Source of the DNA: Opitutaceae bacterium
GTDB lineage: Bacteria; Verrucomicrobiota; Verrucomicrobiia; Opitutales; Opitutaceae
Direction: 5' to 3'
Length of the DNA stretch: 64,000 nt
NCBI GenBank assembly: GCA_005792355.1
Contig: SXSC01000282.1
Location: forward strand, 18,187 to 82,186
Positions within the stretch are counted from its first letter, which is position 1. Every line of letters starts with the position of its first letter. The notes below the pieces were generated by a model. It had not been told where the DNA came from. It saw nothing but the letters and a program-made list of their open reading frames with translations, and did not search any database. Shown in pieces: positions 24,372 to 33,675 of this stretch. Both the position numbers and the translations under genes were made by a program.

Positions 24372-27287
24372 ATGATCGGGCGATGCGTCCGGCGCCCGCT
24401 GGCCGGCCTTGCGCGACCGCGCCTCGGGCTGCCAGCATCCCGGACCGTGCCGCCTTCCGCCTCCAGTTTTCGCCGCCATTTCCTCCCGTGGGACGGGCCG
24501 TGGCTGCCGCAGGTGGCGGCGTGGCTGGCGCACGGCTGGGCCGGGCCGGGGCCGCTCGATCTCTCGCGGGTGCTCGCGGTGGTGCCGACCCGGCAGGCGG
24601 GGCGGCGGTTGCGCGAGGCGCTGGCGGAGCACGCCGCGGCGCGCGGCTCCGCGGTGTTCCCGCCGCGTACGCACACCCCGGATACGCTGCTGGCGGCCGG
24701 CGTGGCGACACCGGAGGTCGCGTCCCGGCTCGAGGCGCTGCTGGCGTGGGCCGCGGTGCTGCGCGAGGTGGACCTCGCGGCGGTGCCCGACGTCCTGCCG
24801 ATCGCGCCGCCGCGCCGCGATTTCCCGTGGGCGTGGCGGCTCGCGGAGAGTTTGTCCCGGTTGCAAACCCAGCTCGCGGAGGGCGGGCTCGGCCTGGCGG
24901 ATGTCGCCCCGCGCGCCGGTGACGCCTTTCCCGAGGCGGAGCGCTGGCGGCAGCTGGCCGGGCTCGAGCGGGCGCAGATCGAAAAACTCGCCACGCTTGG
25001 TCGCCGCGAACCGCATGCGGCGCGGCGGACCGGGGCACGCGAATCCGCGCCGCCGGAGGGCATCGATCGCGTAGTCGTCCTCGGTGCGCCGGATCCCCTG
25101 CCGCTCGCCCTCGACCTGTTACGCCGGTGGGCCGGGGCCGTCCCGGTGGAAATCGTGATCCACGCGCCGGCGACGGAAGCGGCGGCGTTCGATGACGCGG
25201 GCCGGCCGCTCGCCGCCGCCTGGTCCACGCGGGTCCTGGTGCGGGCGGACTTCGAGCGGCACGTTCACCTCTGCATCGATCCGGCGGCGGAAGCCGAGCG
25301 GGTGGCGGCGTTCGCGCGCGGTTACGCCCAGCCCGACGGACGGCTGGCGATCGGCGTGGCGGATGCGGAGGTCGTGCCGCCGTTGGAGAACGAACTTTCC
25401 CGCGCCGCGATCGCGAGCTACAATCCCGAAGGGCGCGGGCGACGTGGCGAGGGCCTCCACGCGCTGCTGACCGCGCTGGCGGCTCTGGCGCGCGACCCGA
25501 CGGGCGACGTGGTGGCGACGCTGGCGCGATGTCCGGATTTCCTGGCGGCCCTGCGCGGGCGTTTTGGCGAGGGCTTCGCGACGACCCGGTTTCTGGCGGA
25601 GCTCGATGAGGTGAGGGCGCGTCACCTGCCGGCGAATCTCACGGCGTGGCGACGGGCGGTCACCGCGAAGGAAGCGCACCTCGCGCGGGCGCTGGGGTTG
25701 ATCGAGGATCTGCAGGCGACGCTGGCGCACGGCGCATTTCCGGACCACGCGATCGCGGCGCTCAACGAGCTGTTTCGCGATCGCCGTTTCGATTTGGCGC
25801 GGCCGGAGGACGCGCGCGCGGCCGGGGGTGTGGCGGCGTGGCGCGAGGTGATGCGCGAATGCGCGGCGGCGGCGGAGTTGTTCCCCGAAACGCCGCCGGG
25901 CGAGTGGTGGGACGTGGCGCTGCGCATGTTTGGCGAAGGTCGGCGGACCGAGGAAAAAGCCGCCGGGGCGCTCGAATTGCAGGGCTGGCTCGAACTGCTG
26001 TGGGAGGACGCGCCGCATCTCGTCGTCGCGGGGCTCAACGACGGGCTGGTGCCCGAGGCGGTGGTCGGCGATGCGTTTCTGCCGGAGTCGTTGCGCGAGC
26101 GGCTCGGACTGAAAACCAACGCGGCGCGGTTCGCGCGCGACGCGTATCTGTTGCAGGCGATCGCGGCGTCGCGTCAGGCCGGTTCGACAGGCTCACGGCA
26201 GGCCGCCGGCCGGCTCGATCTGCTTTTCGCGAAAACGTCCGCGGCCGGTGACCCGCTGCGTCCGTCCCGGCTGCTCCTGCGCTGTGACGACGCGGAATTA
26301 CCGCGGCGGGTGGCCTTCCTCTTCCGGGCGGTCGAGGCAACGCGACCGAATCGGCCGTGGACGCGCACCTGGAAGCTCGCCCCACGCCGTACCGCACCGC
26401 CGGCGCGGGTGCCGGTGACGGGGCTGCGGGCGTGGCTCGCGTGTCCGTTCCGATTTTACCTGCAGCACGTGCTGCGCATGGAGGCAGTTGATCCGGCGAA
26501 GGACGAACTCGACGCGCGGGATTTCGGCACGTTGTGCCATACGGCGCTTGAGGCGATGGCGCGGGAGCCGGCGTTGCGGGACTGCACGGATGAGGCGGTC
26601 CTGCGCGAATTCCTGCTGGGGGAACTGGAACGGGTGGCGCGGACGCGGTTTGGCGACGAGCTCACGCTGCCGCTGATCGTGCAGCTGGAGTCGGCGCGGC
26701 AACGGCTCGCGCGCGCGGCGGCGGTCCAGGCGCGGGAACAGGCGGCGGGTTGGCGGATCGAGCGCGTCGAGTGGGCGTTTGCGCTCGATCTCGGAGGGCT
26801 CGAAGTGCGCGGCAAGATCGACCGCGTCGACCGCCACGGGCCGACCGGCGCGTGCCGCGTGATTGACTACAAGACCTCCGACCTGGCGAGTCCGCCGCAG
26901 AAGTCGCACCTTCGTCCGCGGCGCGCCGGGGACGAGCTCCGGCCGGCGTGGGCGGGAGTCACGCTGCACGGCCGCGACCACGTGTGGGCCGATTTGCAGC
27001 TACCGCTGTACCTGCGGGCGATCGGACGGGAGCCGGACGGAGCGGCGTCACTGACTTGTGGATACTTCAACCTGCCGAAGGCGGCGGGCGAGACGGCGCT
27101 GGCCCCGTGGCCGGAACTGGGTGGGGAGTTGCTGGCGTCCGCCGCCGCGTGCGCGGACGGGGTGGCGGCGGCGATCCGCGCGGGGGAGTTCTGGCCGCCG
27201 GCGGAGGACGCGACGGGGCGGGATGCGTTTGCGATGCTGTTCCATCACGGGACGGCGGAGAGTGTGGCGTGGGAGGTCAAGCGATGA
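24372..27287 (+). CDS. addB: AddB-like PD-(D/E)XK nuclease
   Basis: This 971-residue partner of the AddA-like protein downstream belongs to double-strand break processing machinery (AddAB). The N-terminus is an inactive-helicase-like domain ('VLAVVPTRQAGRRLREALAE') without a Walker A motif. Mid-protein 'HLVVAGLNDGLVPEAVVGDAFLPESLR' is the conserved 'G...G..P...D..L' block of AddB/RexB-type proteins. The nuclease domain at the C-terminus has 'ACPFRFYLQHVL', 'DARDFGTLCHTALE', 'VRGKIDRVDR' (Asp) and 'RVIDYKTSD' (D...xK). The C-terminal Cys cluster that completes the iron-sulphur site in Bacillus AddB is not visible, so that cluster is probably absent. The start is uncertain (24372 or GTG 24447). 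The stop overlaps the next start as ATGA. Confidence 0.85.
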   Translation: MIGRCVRRPLAGLARPRLGLPASRTVPPSASSFRRHFLPWDGPWLPQVAAWLAHGWAGPGPLDLSRVLAVVPTRQAGRRLREALAEHAAARGSAVFPPRTHTPDTLLAAGVATPEVASRLEALLAWAAVLREVDLAAVPDVLPIAPPRRDFPWAWRLAESLSRLQTQLAEGGLGLADVAPRAGDAFPEAERWRQLAGLERAQIEKLATLGRREPHAARRTGARESAPPEGIDRVVVLGAPDPLPLALDLLRRWAGAVPVEIVIHAPATEAAAFDDAGRPLAAAWSTRVLVRADFERHVHLCIDPAAEAERVAAFARGYAQPDGRLAIGVADAEVVPPLENELSRAAIASYNPEGRGRRGEGLHALLTALAALARDPTGDVVATLARCPDFLAALRGRFGEGFATTRFLAELDEVRARHLPANLTAWRRAVTAKEAHLARALGLIEDLQATLAHGAFPDHAIAALNELFRDRRFDLARPEDARAAGGVAAWREVMRECAAAAELFPETPPGEWWDVALRMFGEGRRTEEKAAGALELQGWLELLWEDAPHLVVAGLNDGLVPEAVVGDAFLPESLRERLGLKTNAARFARDAYLLQAIAASRQAGSTGSRQAAGRLDLLFAKTSAAGDPLRPSRLLLRCDDAELPRRVAFLFRAVEATRPNRPWTRTWKLAPRRTAPPARVPVTGLRAWLACPFRFYLQHVLRMEAVDPAKDELDARDFGTLCHTALEAMAREPALRDCTDEAVLREFLLGELERVARTRFGDELTLPLIVQLESARQRLARAAAVQAREQAAGWRIERVEWAFALDLGGLEVRGKIDRVDRHGPTGACRVIDYKTSDLASPPQKSHLRPRRAGDELRPAWAGVTLHGRDHVWADLQLPLYLRAIGREPDGAASLTCGYFNLPKAAGETALAPWPELGGELLASAAACADGVAAAIRAGEFWPPAEDATGRDAFAMLFHHGTAESVAWEVKR

Positions 27288-30200
27288 ACGCGCGGCACGT
27301 GATGATCCGCGCATCGGCAGGGTCCGGGAAAACCTATGCGCTGACCAACCGTTTTGTGGCGCTGCTGGCGCGCGGGGCGCCGCCGGACCGGATCGTCGCG
27401 CTGACGTTCACGCGCAAGGCGGCGGGAGAGTTTTTCGACGAGATCCTCCAAAAGCTGGCGGGCGCGGCGGGGGACGCGACGCGGGCGGCGGAGCTGGCGC
27501 GCGAACTCGGACGGACGTCGCTCCAAGCCGGGGATTTTCAGCGGATGCTGCGCAGCGTGGCGGAGGCGATGCCCCGCCTGCGCCTTGGCACGCTGGACGG
27601 TTTTTTCGGACGGATTGCGCGGGCGTTTCCGCTCGAGCTCGGGCTGACGGGGGATTTCGAGATCCTGCAGGAGCATGCGGCGCGGAGCGAACGGCGGCGG
27701 GTGTGGCAGCGGATGTTTGCGCGGGCACCGCATGGGCTCGACGCCGCGCAGCGCGAATTCATCGAAGCCTTCAAACGCGCGACGTTCGGCACGGAGGAAA
27801 AAGGGATTGGCGCGCGGTTGGATGCGTTTCTCGACGAGCATCAGGAGAAATATCTCTCGGCGCCGGCGGTCGCGCGGTGGGGCGACGCAGAACGGATCTG
27901 GCCGGAAGGCTGTGGGTGGCTCGCGCCGACGGCGGAAAAGCCGGCCGCCGCGGTGGCGACCTTGCGGGGGATGCTGGCCCGCCGCGGGCTGCCGGAGAAA
28001 CAGCTCGCGCGCTGGGCAGCGTGCTTTGCGGCGCTGGCCGGGTGGTCGCCGGGGGCCCCGCTGCCCGAGGCGGTGGAATATCTGTTGAAAAACGCGCTGC
28101 TGGTGTGGGACGATGTCCGGCGCGGGTCGGCGGAGATCACGGTGGAACGGAAAAAAGTTTCGCTGGGGCCGGAGGAATGCGCGCCGCTCGCGGTGATTGT
28201 GACCCACGTGATCGCCGGGGAGCTGGCGCGGCGGCTGGAGACGACGCGCGGGATCCACGCGGTGCTGCGGAGCTACGAGACGGTTTACCACGACGCGGTG
28301 CGGCGCGGCGGGAAACTGACGTTTGGCGACGTGCAGCGCCTGCTGCTGCCGGAGGTGAGCGGCGAAGTGCTCACGCGGTCCGCCGCGGAAGGGGAGGGCG
28401 GCCGGCTGCTGATCGATTACCGGCTGGATGCGCAATTCGATCACTGGCTGCTTGACGAGTTTCAGGACACGAGCTTTGGCCAGTGGCGGATTTTGGAAAA
28501 CCTGATCGACGAGGCCGTGCAGGATGCCACGGGGGAAAGGAGTTTTTTCTGTGTCGGCGATGTGAAGCAGGCGATCTTCACGTGGCGCGAGGGCGATCCG
28601 CGGCTGTTTCGCGACATCCTCGAACGTTATAATCAGGCGGCGCCAGGCACGATCGGGGAGGAGCACCTGATACGATCGTGGCGATCGGGACCGGCGATCA
28701 TTGAAATGGTCAACGCCGTGTTTGGCCGCGGCGACGTGATGGAGGGGCTGTTCCCCGGTCCGGCGAGCGCCGACTGGAATCGCGAATGGCTGGCCCATGA
28801 GTCGGCCGTGCCGCAGTTCGGCGGGCACGCGGCGTGGTTGCACGCCGACGAAGAGGAGGAGCGGTTGTCGCTCGCCGTCCGGTTGCTGCATGAGATCCGC
28901 CCGCTGGAACGTGGTCTGGAGTGCGCGGTGCTGGTGCAGACCAATGCGATGGCGGCGACGGTCGCGGATTATCTGCGCCGGGAGGGCGGCATTCCGGCCA
29001 TCGCGGAATCGGATCTCCACGTGGGCACCGACAATCCGCTCGGTGCGGCGTTGCTCGCGCTGGTGCAGATGGCGGCGCATCCAGGTGACACGCTGGCGCG
29101 CGAACACGTGGCGATGACGCCCCTGGCCGGTTTACTCGCGCGGGCGGGCCTGGCGACGCCCGAGGCGATCACGCTGGGCGTGCTGGGGCAAATTCACGCG
29201 GAAGGCTTCGCCCGCACGCTGGAGCACTGGTTGCGCGAGTTGGAGGCCACGTTTGCCTCCGACGATGCGTTTTCACACGAACGCGGACGGCAATTGGTCG
29301 CGGCGGCGGCGCTCTTCGATGCCACTGGCAGCCGCGACGTGGCGGAATTTGTGGTGTTCGTGCAACGGCATGCGGTCCGCGGGGCGGAGGTGGCGGGCGC
29401 GGTGAGGGTGATGACCATTCACAAGTCCAAGGGGCTGGGCTTCGATGTCGTGCTGCTGCCGGATCTGGAAGGCCAGCGAATCGACCAGCGGCGGGGGGGC
29501 CTGGCCGTGCAGCGGGCGCCGGATCGCACGGTGGAATGGGTGCTGGAGTTGCCGCCGAAGCTGATCTTCTCGCAGGATGCGACCTTGAGCGACCATGTTC
29601 GTGCGGCGGAGGCGGAGGCGGCCTATGAGGCCCTCGCACTTCTCTATGTGGGGCTGACGCGGGCCAAGCGCGGAATGTATGTGATTACGACTCCGCCGGG
29701 AAAGTCGGAGTCGAGAAACTACCGGAAGCTCCTCGCGTCGACGCTGGGGGATAAGACTTGGTCGGCGGGCGATCCGCGATGGTTTGAGGCGATCCCGATC
29801 CTGGCCGCGACAAAGCCCGCCGAGAGCGTTCGGGCGGAGGTGGTCGCCGCGGACCGTGCTCCACGGCGACCGGCCCGACGGCCGTCGGCGGAGAAGGGCG
29901 GGGTGGTGCAGGCGGCGCAGCTGTTTGCACTCGAAGGTGCGGGGGCGCGGGCGGCTGAATTTGGCACGGCGGTGCACACGTTGCTGGCTGAAATGGAGTG
30001 GGGTGGGCCGCCGCCGGTCGCGGCGTGGAGGGCTCGCGGGGTGCCGGCGGGAGCCGTCAACGAAGCGGTCGCGTGTCTGCAGGCTCCGGCGTTGGCGGGC
30101 GTCTGGCAGCAGCCACCCGGGGGAGAAGTGTGGCGGGAGCGGGCGTTTGAAATTGTGCTCGATGGCGCCTGGGTGACGGGGGTGTTTGACCGGGTGGTGG

Positions 30201-30427
30201 TGTCCCGCGCCGCGGATGGTCGGGTCAGCGGAGTGTGCGTGTACGATTTCAAGACCGACCGGGTGGAGGACGAAACCCAGCTGGCGGAGGGCCTCAGGAG
30301 GCATGAGACACAGCTGAACACCTACCGGCGGGTGGCCGCCGCGATGACGGGCGTGCCGGCCGAAGTGGTCCGGTGCGAGCTGGTCTTCACTTTCAGGCAA
30401 AGATCCGTTCCGGTCCCAACGCGGTAA
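27284..30427 (+). CDS. addA: AddA-like UvrD-type helicase/exonuclease
   Basis: Starting at the ATG 27284 (MNARHVMIRASAGSGKTYALTNRF) the protein has 1,047 residues; the track start at 26948 lies inside addB. Helicase motif I is ASAGSGKT, Ia is 'IVALTFTRKAAGEFF', motif II is 'HWLLDEFQDTS', III is 'SFFCVGDVKQAIFTWR', V is 'VMTIHKSKGLGFDVVLL' and VI is 'LLYVGLTRAKRGMYV'. A C-terminal RecB-family nuclease has 'GVFDRVVV', 'VYDFKTDRV' and 'HETQLNTYRRV'. Both proteins of the pair thus have intact nuclease motifs. Together they resect DNA ends for RecA loading. Confidence 0.92.
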   Translation: MNARHVMIRASAGSGKTYALTNRFVALLARGAPPDRIVALTFTRKAAGEFFDEILQKLAGAAGDATRAAELARELGRTSLQAGDFQRMLRSVAEAMPRLRLGTLDGFFGRIARAFPLELGLTGDFEILQEHAARSERRRVWQRMFARAPHGLDAAQREFIEAFKRATFGTEEKGIGARLDAFLDEHQEKYLSAPAVARWGDAERIWPEGCGWLAPTAEKPAAAVATLRGMLARRGLPEKQLARWAACFAALAGWSPGAPLPEAVEYLLKNALLVWDDVRRGSAEITVERKKVSLGPEECAPLAVIVTHVIAGELARRLETTRGIHAVLRSYETVYHDAVRRGGKLTFGDVQRLLLPEVSGEVLTRSAAEGEGGRLLIDYRLDAQFDHWLLDEFQDTSFGQWRILENLIDEAVQDATGERSFFCVGDVKQAIFTWREGDPRLFRDILERYNQAAPGTIGEEHLIRSWRSGPAIIEMVNAVFGRGDVMEGLFPGPASADWNREWLAHESAVPQFGGHAAWLHADEEEERLSLAVRLLHEIRPLERGLECAVLVQTNAMAATVADYLRREGGIPAIAESDLHVGTDNPLGAALLALVQMAAHPGDTLAREHVAMTPLAGLLARAGLATPEAITLGVLGQIHAEGFARTLEHWLRELEATFASDDAFSHERGRQLVAAAALFDATGSRDVAEFVVFVQRHAVRGAEVAGAVRVMTIHKSKGLGFDVVLLPDLEGQRIDQRRGGLAVQRAPDRTVEWVLELPPKLIFSQDATLSDHVRAAEAEAAYEALALLYVGLTRAKRGMYVITTPPGKSESRNYRKLLASTLGDKTWSAGDPRWFEAIPILAATKPAESVRAEVVAADRAPRRPARRPSAEKGGVVQAAQLFALEGAGARAAEFGTAVHTLLAEMEWGGPPPVAAWRARGVPAGAVNEAVACLQAPALAGVWQQPPGGEVWRERAFEIVLDGAWVTGVFDRVVVSRAADGRVSGVCVYDFKTDRVEDETQLAEGLRRHETQLNTYRRVAAAMTGVPAEVVRCELVFTFRQRSVPVPTR

Positions 30428-30487
30428 AATCGGCTTTACAGCGTATCGGACGGGGCGCACGGTGACCGTTCGCTAAATTAAACCACC

Positions 30488-30589
30488 ATGGGTAACCTGA
30501 AAAAGAAACGTCGTTTGAAGATGAACAAGCATAAGCGCCGAAAGCGCTTGAAGTCGAACCGCCACAAGAAGCGTACGTGGCAGAAGTAG
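30488..30589 (+). CDS. AURKAIP1/COX24-domain mini-protein (mS38/bS22-like ribosomal protein)
   Basis: This 33-residue gene is too short for the ORF track: [20 protein letters not shown] and so on, ending in HKKRTWQK. More than half the residues are Lys or Arg. The pattern 'KKRR.KM.KHK.RK..K..R.KR' is that of the AURKAIP1/COX24 family (PF08213). This includes the mitochondrial small-subunit protein mS38 and the short actinobacterial ribosomal protein bS22, which bind rRNA. It follows addA by 60 bases and ends shortly before a strong terminator. ACCACC lies just before the ATG; no clear Shine-Dalgarno is seen. Its length, composition and position support a real gene. Confidence 0.88.
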   Translation: MGNLKKKRRLKMNKHKRRKRLKSNRHKKRTWQK

Positions 30590-30915
30590 ACGGCGCGTTT
30601 ATCCCCCTCATTCGATTTTGATACCCAAAGACCCGTTGCCGACCGGCGACGGGTCTTGTTTTTCGATGGCGTAGGAGGGCGGCTCCGCCCGGCCGCCGGT
30701 GGCGAGATTTCCGCTGAAAACCGACGCGGCTGAATAAATAGTAAATGGTTTGTTCCTCCGGCAAATGCCCAACGTTTGATCTTGTAACATCGGGGTGGAT
30801 TCGGAAGCTTTTGCGTCCGGTTTGCGATGCGGCTTTTACAATCGACGTCTGGCTCACCTAGCAAAAACACCCTAGTCTTGCCCTCCCACATCTAAACGAG
30901 AGCCGAATACCACGC
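30590..30915. other. Gap between mini-protein gene and pilM, with terminator and palindrome
   Basis: Besides the terminator (30630) it contains a GGGCGG-CT-CCGCCC palindrome near 30676, probably a REP remnant. A TACAAT box (30837-30842) and a CCTAG...CCTAG direct repeat (30858, 30872) lie 40-80 bases before pilM. A promoter of the pilus operon must lie here, but no -35 at normal spacing is seen. No gene is recognised. Confidence 0.5.
30630..30663 (+). terminator. Strong rho-independent terminator
   Basis: An 11-bp stem (GACCCGTTGCC / GGCGACGGGTC, one T-G pair) with loop GACC is followed by TTGTTTTT. It closes the addB-addA-mini-protein unit. Confidence 0.88.
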
Positions 30916-31968
30916 ATGCTCTTTTCCAAGAAAGCCAAAGGGTTCTTCGTCGAATTCAACGATCATGCGGTGATGTTTGCCCGGACCTCGGGCTTGAGTG
31001 CGCCATTTGAGGTGGAAGACCTGAGGGAGTGTGTGCCGAACGACCCGGCGGCGCTGGCGGAGGCGATCCGGCAGATTCAGCCGAAAAAGAGTCCCAGTGG
31101 GTACCTGCATGCGACCGTCGGGATTTTTCCGGCGAAACGACTGGTGCGGCGGCATTCGTTGGAGCTGAAGCGAACGAAGGAACCCGGCTACTTTGCCGAA
31201 CTCTGCTCCCAGCAGTTCCGCATCGAGCAGGACAAGTATTCCATCGCCATCCTTAATGCGAACGACGGGTCAGATTACGACGTGGCCAAGAGCACGCAAA
31301 AGGATGTCATTTTTTGCGGACTGCCGACGGAAGACGTCAATGCGATCCAGGCGTCATTGCTCGAAAGCGGCATCTACCCCGAACGCCTGGAACTTGGCTC
31401 CATGGCGGTCCTCGGCGGGGTGGTCGACTACCTGGCGCAGGCCAAGTCGAAGAGCCCCACGCTCGTCCTCGAAATCGGCGCGGATGCGACGCACTCCTTC
31501 ATCCTGACCGCGGGTGGAGCGGAGGCCTCCCGGCCGATCCCGCAGGGCCTCGATGCGATGGTGCCCATCGTGCAAAAAGAACTCGGACTCAAGGATGAGG
31601 AGTCGGCGCGAAAGCTTTTTTATTCAAACACCTTCGATTTCACCGGCATGGGGCCTTTGCTGACGAAGCGGCTGCTCAAGGAACTGCAGTCTTCGATTGG
31701 TTTCTACGAAGTCCAGACGGGCCAGTCGGTCGGTCAGGTGCTGTGTACGCAGCTCTCGCCCAAGCTGGGCTGGCTCGACGCGGCCATCGCGACCTCCCTG
31801 GGTATTCCCAGCTTGAAGATCGACCCGGCCGCGTGGCTTCAGTCCCGCCAGATTTCCATCCCGGAGGTCTTGGTAAAGGTCACGCAGGACGTCCGTTGGC
31901 TCGGCATCCTCGGCCTCATGGCCCAATACAACGCTGTCCATGCTGTCCCTGCTGAAGAAAAAAAGTGA
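30916..31968 (+). CDS. pilM: Type IV pilus assembly protein PilM-like (actin-fold ATPase)
   Basis: The predicted protein has 350 residues. An actin/FtsA-like fold is suggested by 'LFSKKAKGFFVEFNDHAVMF' at the N-terminus and by 'SPTLVLEIGADATHSFILTAGG' (phosphate-binding-like) near residue 178. 'RLLKELQSSIGFYEVQTGQ' is a PilM-like helical segment. PilM is a cytoplasmic platform protein that binds the N-terminus of PilN. Gene order pilM-N-O-(P)-Q downstream with overlaps supports the call more than sequence identity does. It starts the operon after a terminator. Confidence 0.82.
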   Translation: MLFSKKAKGFFVEFNDHAVMFARTSGLSAPFEVEDLRECVPNDPAALAEAIRQIQPKKSPSGYLHATVGIFPAKRLVRRHSLELKRTKEPGYFAELCSQQFRIEQDKYSIAILNANDGSDYDVAKSTQKDVIFCGLPTEDVNAIQASLLESGIYPERLELGSMAVLGGVVDYLAQAKSKSPTLVLEIGADATHSFILTAGGAEASRPIPQGLDAMVPIVQKELGLKDEESARKLFYSNTFDFTGMGPLLTKRLLKELQSSIGFYEVQTGQSVGQVLCTQLSPKLGWLDAAIATSLGIPSLKIDPAAWLQSRQISIPEVLVKVTQDVRWLGILGLMAQYNAVHAVPAEEKK

Positions 31969-32569
31969 CGCCTCCGCCGCGCCGGCGTTGCCGAACTGGC
32001 ACCCGAATTTCCGCAATTATGAAAAATTGCCGGACATCAAGGTCGTGCGCACGGCGTTCTTCGTCAACGGCGCCGCGGTGTCGCTCGCGCTGGCGTTGGG
32101 GATTTTCTTTGGTTTCAAGGAATGGCAGCTGCGGGTCGTGAAGATCCAGATTGCCGAGGAACAGCGAAAGATTGATCGCGACAAGCGGCCAAGCGATCTG
32201 GCGATTGCGCAGTACAAAAAATTTCAGACTGAGGAAGCCCGCATCAACGAGGTGGCGGCGTTCGTCAAATCGAAGCAGTTGGTATCCGGCCTGTTGATGC
32301 GATTGGGTGAGACCCTGCCGAACAACATCGCGATCGACAACGTCGACCTGCGGGCTGACGGGATGGCGCTGCGCCTCTCCGTGCGGGGAGATGCCGTCAA
32401 GGCGAGCGGTTACGCGACGGCCTATCTGGACCAGCTCAAGGCGGACAAGGAACTTTCGAATTTTGGCGAGTTTACTTGGACGGGCCAGCCCACCCGCAAT
32501 CCGTCGACCGGCCGGATGGCGGTTGAATTCAGCCTGAAGTTGAAGCCGGCGACGGAGGTGAAAAAATAA
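31940..32569 (+). CDS. pilN: PilN-like inner-membrane pilus assembly protein
   Basis: This 209-residue protein has a cytoplasmic N-terminus containing 'PNWHPNFRNYEKLPDIKVVR', one transmembrane helix ('TAFFVNGAAVSLALALGIFFGF', about 36-57), then a coiled coil and a small ferredoxin-like domain. That is the PilN layout. It overlaps pilM by 29 bases and the next gene by one base (TAATG). In known systems PilN bridges PilM and PilO across the membrane. Confidence 0.78.
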   Translation: MLSLLKKKSDASAAPALPNWHPNFRNYEKLPDIKVVRTAFFVNGAAVSLALALGIFFGFKEWQLRVVKIQIAEEQRKIDRDKRPSDLAIAQYKKFQTEEARINEVAAFVKSKQLVSGLLMRLGETLPNNIAIDNVDLRADGMALRLSVRGDAVKASGYATAYLDQLKADKELSNFGEFTWTGQPTRNPSTGRMAVEFSLKLKPATEVKK

Positions 32570-33129
32570 TGACCAGCGCGGAACAAATTGCCCTGCTCAA
32601 GAAGAACCCGATCAGCGTGGGGTGTGGCGTGTTGAGCCTGCTGCTGGTGGCGGGGATCTATTTTCGGAGCGACGAAATCCCGACGGCTGAGGCTGAACTG
32701 GTGCAGAAGATCGCCGACGCGGAGCGTCTGGCCGTGAATCTCAAGTATTCTGAGAAACTGAAGGAACAGCTCGATGCCCTGGTGGTGGCCAATAAGGAAA
32801 TCGACTCGCGCATCATTCGGGCCAGCCAGGTCGGCACCAACACCCAGTACTTTTACAAACTTGAGAGCGACACCGGGGTAAAGCTCGTCGAGTTCCGCCC
32901 AATGACGTTCTCCGCCCCGGCCAAAGGGGCCAAGAACAGCTACACCCCGGTGGGTTTTGCCGTGTCGGTTCAGGGCAGCCTGCCCCAAGTTCTTGATTTT
33001 CTGCGCTTGCTCGAAGGGGGTGCGCACTACTCGCGGGTGTTGCTCGCGTCGGTCTCCGGCAACATGACGAACCGCAAGGCGCTGCTGACCCTGCAAATCA
33101 ACCACCTCGAACTTCTCGGTTTACCATGA
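32569..33129 (+). CDS. pilO: PilO-like inner-membrane pilus assembly protein
   Basis: The predicted protein has 186 residues. A short cytoplasmic tail precedes one helix ('PISVGCGVLSLLLVAGIYF', about 12-30). A periplasmic coiled coil ('AELVQKIADAERLAVNLKYSEKLKEQL') and a compact domain ending 'LLTLQINHLELLG' follow. Topology and gene order indicate PilO, the PilN partner. It overlaps both neighbours (TAATG upstream, ATGA downstream). Confidence 0.76.
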   Translation: MTSAEQIALLKKNPISVGCGVLSLLLVAGIYFRSDEIPTAEAELVQKIADAERLAVNLKYSEKLKEQLDALVVANKEIDSRIIRASQVGTNTQYFYKLESDTGVKLVEFRPMTFSAPAKGAKNSYTPVGFAVSVQGSLPQVLDFLRLLEGGAHYSRVLLASVSGNMTNRKALLTLQINHLELLGLP

Positions 33130-33674
33130 AGACGCTGCCCGTGTTCGTAGGAGTCCTTTTCTTGTCGGTCACTGTCCCGGGTTGGGGCGCGGCCGCGCGC
33201 ATCACCTCTGATTTGGTGCCACTGCAAAAACGGCAGTCGACCTTGGAGACCGCCGAAGGACTCGCGCGCCGCAAGGCCCCGGATCCGGTCCCGGCGGATA
33301 TTGCTTCGCCCTTCAATCCGGTCGATTTCGACAAACCGGATCCATCCGACGTCCCAGTGGTTTCGAAAACGACGGGACCCGGTGGGGCGGCGAGTGGTAC
33401 GCCGGCGGTTGCCCAGCCAGCGGCGCCGCCGACGGATCGCAAGATTCTTGAGATCCTGGCTGCACAGATTCTGCCCACGGGAATGATTCGGCGAGGAGCC
33501 TCGCCCGTGCTCACTTTCCCCAAAGGCATCAAGGCGATGGAAATCGGTACACGCTTCACAGCGGGGTATGAGAATCAGGATTACGAGCTCGAACTCGTGG
33601 CCATCGACCAAACTACTTTCACGCTTCGCTACCGCGGCGAGGACATCATCCGGCCCATCAAACCTGTCCGCTAA
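33126..33674 (+). CDS. Periplasmic protein in the PilP position
   Basis: This 182-residue protein has a signal peptide (MKTLPVFVGVLFLSVTVPGWGAAA). A Pro/Ala-rich stretch (about 55-105) leads to a small domain 'ILEILAAQILPTGMIRRGASPVLTFPKGIKAMEIGTRF...YELELVAIDQTTFTLRYRGEDI'. This last part resembles the beta-sandwich HR domain of PilP/GspC ('G.....Y.V..I....V.L...G.'), which docks on the secretin. No lipobox Cys is present, unlike classical PilP lipoproteins. The call rests largely on position between pilO and the secretin. Confidence 0.6.
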   Translation: MKTLPVFVGVLFLSVTVPGWGAAARITSDLVPLQKRQSTLETAEGLARRKAPDPVPADIASPFNPVDFDKPDPSDVPVVSKTTGPGGAASGTPAVAQPAAPPTDRKILEILAAQILPTGMIRRGASPVLTFPKGIKAMEIGTRFTAGYENQDYELELVAIDQTTFTLRYRGEDIIRPIKPVR

Positions 33675-33675
33675 C

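Noticed and set aside
24164-25228. N-terminal extension of the histidine kinase ORF (913 residues)
   Set aside because: The extension is antisense to the start of the addB-like gene, and its translation is low-complexity Ser/Arg/Ala.
30811-30842. TTGCGT...TACAAT as a pilM promoter
   Set aside because: The -10 box is good, but the spacing is 20 bases and no better -35 is found, so it is mentioned only within the gap entry.
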